NCBI GenBank assembly: GCA_039029515.1
Contig: JBCCFX010000119.1
Span: 1-12,796, forward strand
From: JBCCFX01 sp039029515
Lineage (GTDB): Bacteria > Planctomycetota > Phycisphaerae > Phycisphaerales > SM1A02
Length of the DNA: 12,796 nt
Direction of reading: 5' to 3'
Shown: piece after piece, positions 12,673-12,796 of the stretch
Position numbering within the stretch: the stretch's first letter is position 1
Layout: each line of letters starts with the position of its first letter
Translations under genes and position numbers: made by a program
The notes under the pieces: model-generated
What the model was told of the DNA's origin: nothing
The model's database searches: none
Seen by the model: the letters and a program-made list of their open reading frames with translations, nothing else

Positions 12673-12796
12673 TGACAATCATGACATCCAAACCAGTTAA
12701 ACATGCATACATAGGCTAAAACGCTATATCTCCGCATTAACACCCGTTTAAAACGTTTAACAATGCTTAAACGTCCATGTTTAATTTAGAATTCAC
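12673..12796 (+). repeat. Direct repeat copy B (cut by the window end)
   Basis: This is the partner of 12467-12590. It still aligns at the last base of the window, so the repeat may continue. The 14-bp motif recurs in altered form at 12709 and 12759, again 50 bp apart, which shows the sub-repeat was present before the larger duplication. Confidence 0.88.

Larger units (their letters stand above)
12466..12796. other. AT-rich terminal region with internal repeats, no gene
   Basis: The last 331 bases hold no credible ORF. Bases 12481-12780 contain 106 G or C in 300 (about 35%), against a visibly G+C-rich remainder. The change is abrupt, at the end of the heptamer array. The region contains a direct repeat with a 206-bp offset and short AAAAC-rich motifs. 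It is cut by the window end, so its full extent is unknown. A foreign insertion, a satellite-like array, or an assembly join are all possible. Confidence 0.75.

Noticed and set aside
12466..12796. Possible CRISPR array or tracrRNA-like region (GTTTTAGC on the minus strand)
   Set aside because: The spaced motifs are short, vary between copies, and the intervening segments are themselves repeated, so there are no unique spacers between constant repeats.

Overview
The window reads as a piece of a G+C-rich chromosome from the Planctomycetota, most likely the class Phycisphaerae. This is inferred from protein character, not from any search. The clues are an integral membrane protein with two Cys4 zinc ribbons of a style common in that phylum, a dockerin-like protein, an esterase gene and lipoprotein gene typical of such genomes, and a PurL enzyme with PurS-like domains fused to its N-terminus. 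All eleven coding regions fit normal bacterial genes. No tRNA, rRNA, transposase or CRISPR array was found.

Layout. (1) 1-1509, minus strand: the start of rpsG (S7, cut by the window edge), rpsL (S12) and rnhA (RNase HI). A 325-bp gap between rpsL and rnhA holds a heptamer array and a pair of inverted REP-like hairpins. (2) 1631-7750, plus strand: purL, purQ, a double-zinc-ribbon membrane protein and a Gfo/Idh/MocA oxidoreductase, a plausible transcription unit. PurL and PurQ together make FGAM in purine synthesis. A second, larger copy of the heptamer/REP element separates them. (3) 7751-7920: a convergent intergenic region with an inverted repeat built of heptamers and a strong stem-loop. 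(4) 7921-10686, minus strand: a dockerin-like low-complexity protein, rlmE and a lipoprotein. (5) 10906-12429, plus strand: a secreted esterase-family hydrolase. (6) 12430-12796: a heptamer array followed by an abrupt change to AT-rich DNA (about 35% G+C by hand count) that contains a long direct repeat with a 206-bp offset and runs off the window.

The genes are mostly housekeeping or ordinary accessory genes. The unusual content is in the gaps. Five arrays of 7-bp units of several families occur, two of them 12 nt away from hairpins that begin with GTAG, the hallmark of REP sequences handled by REP-associated Y1 transposases (RAYTs). The hairpins come in inverted pairs, and their stems differ between the two loci by compensatory changes. 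One array supplies the purL stop codon, and another occupies the entire leader of purQ in place of a Shine-Dalgarno sequence. I regard this composite heptamer/REP family, and the AT-rich 206-bp repeat at the right end, as the best candidates for something undescribed.
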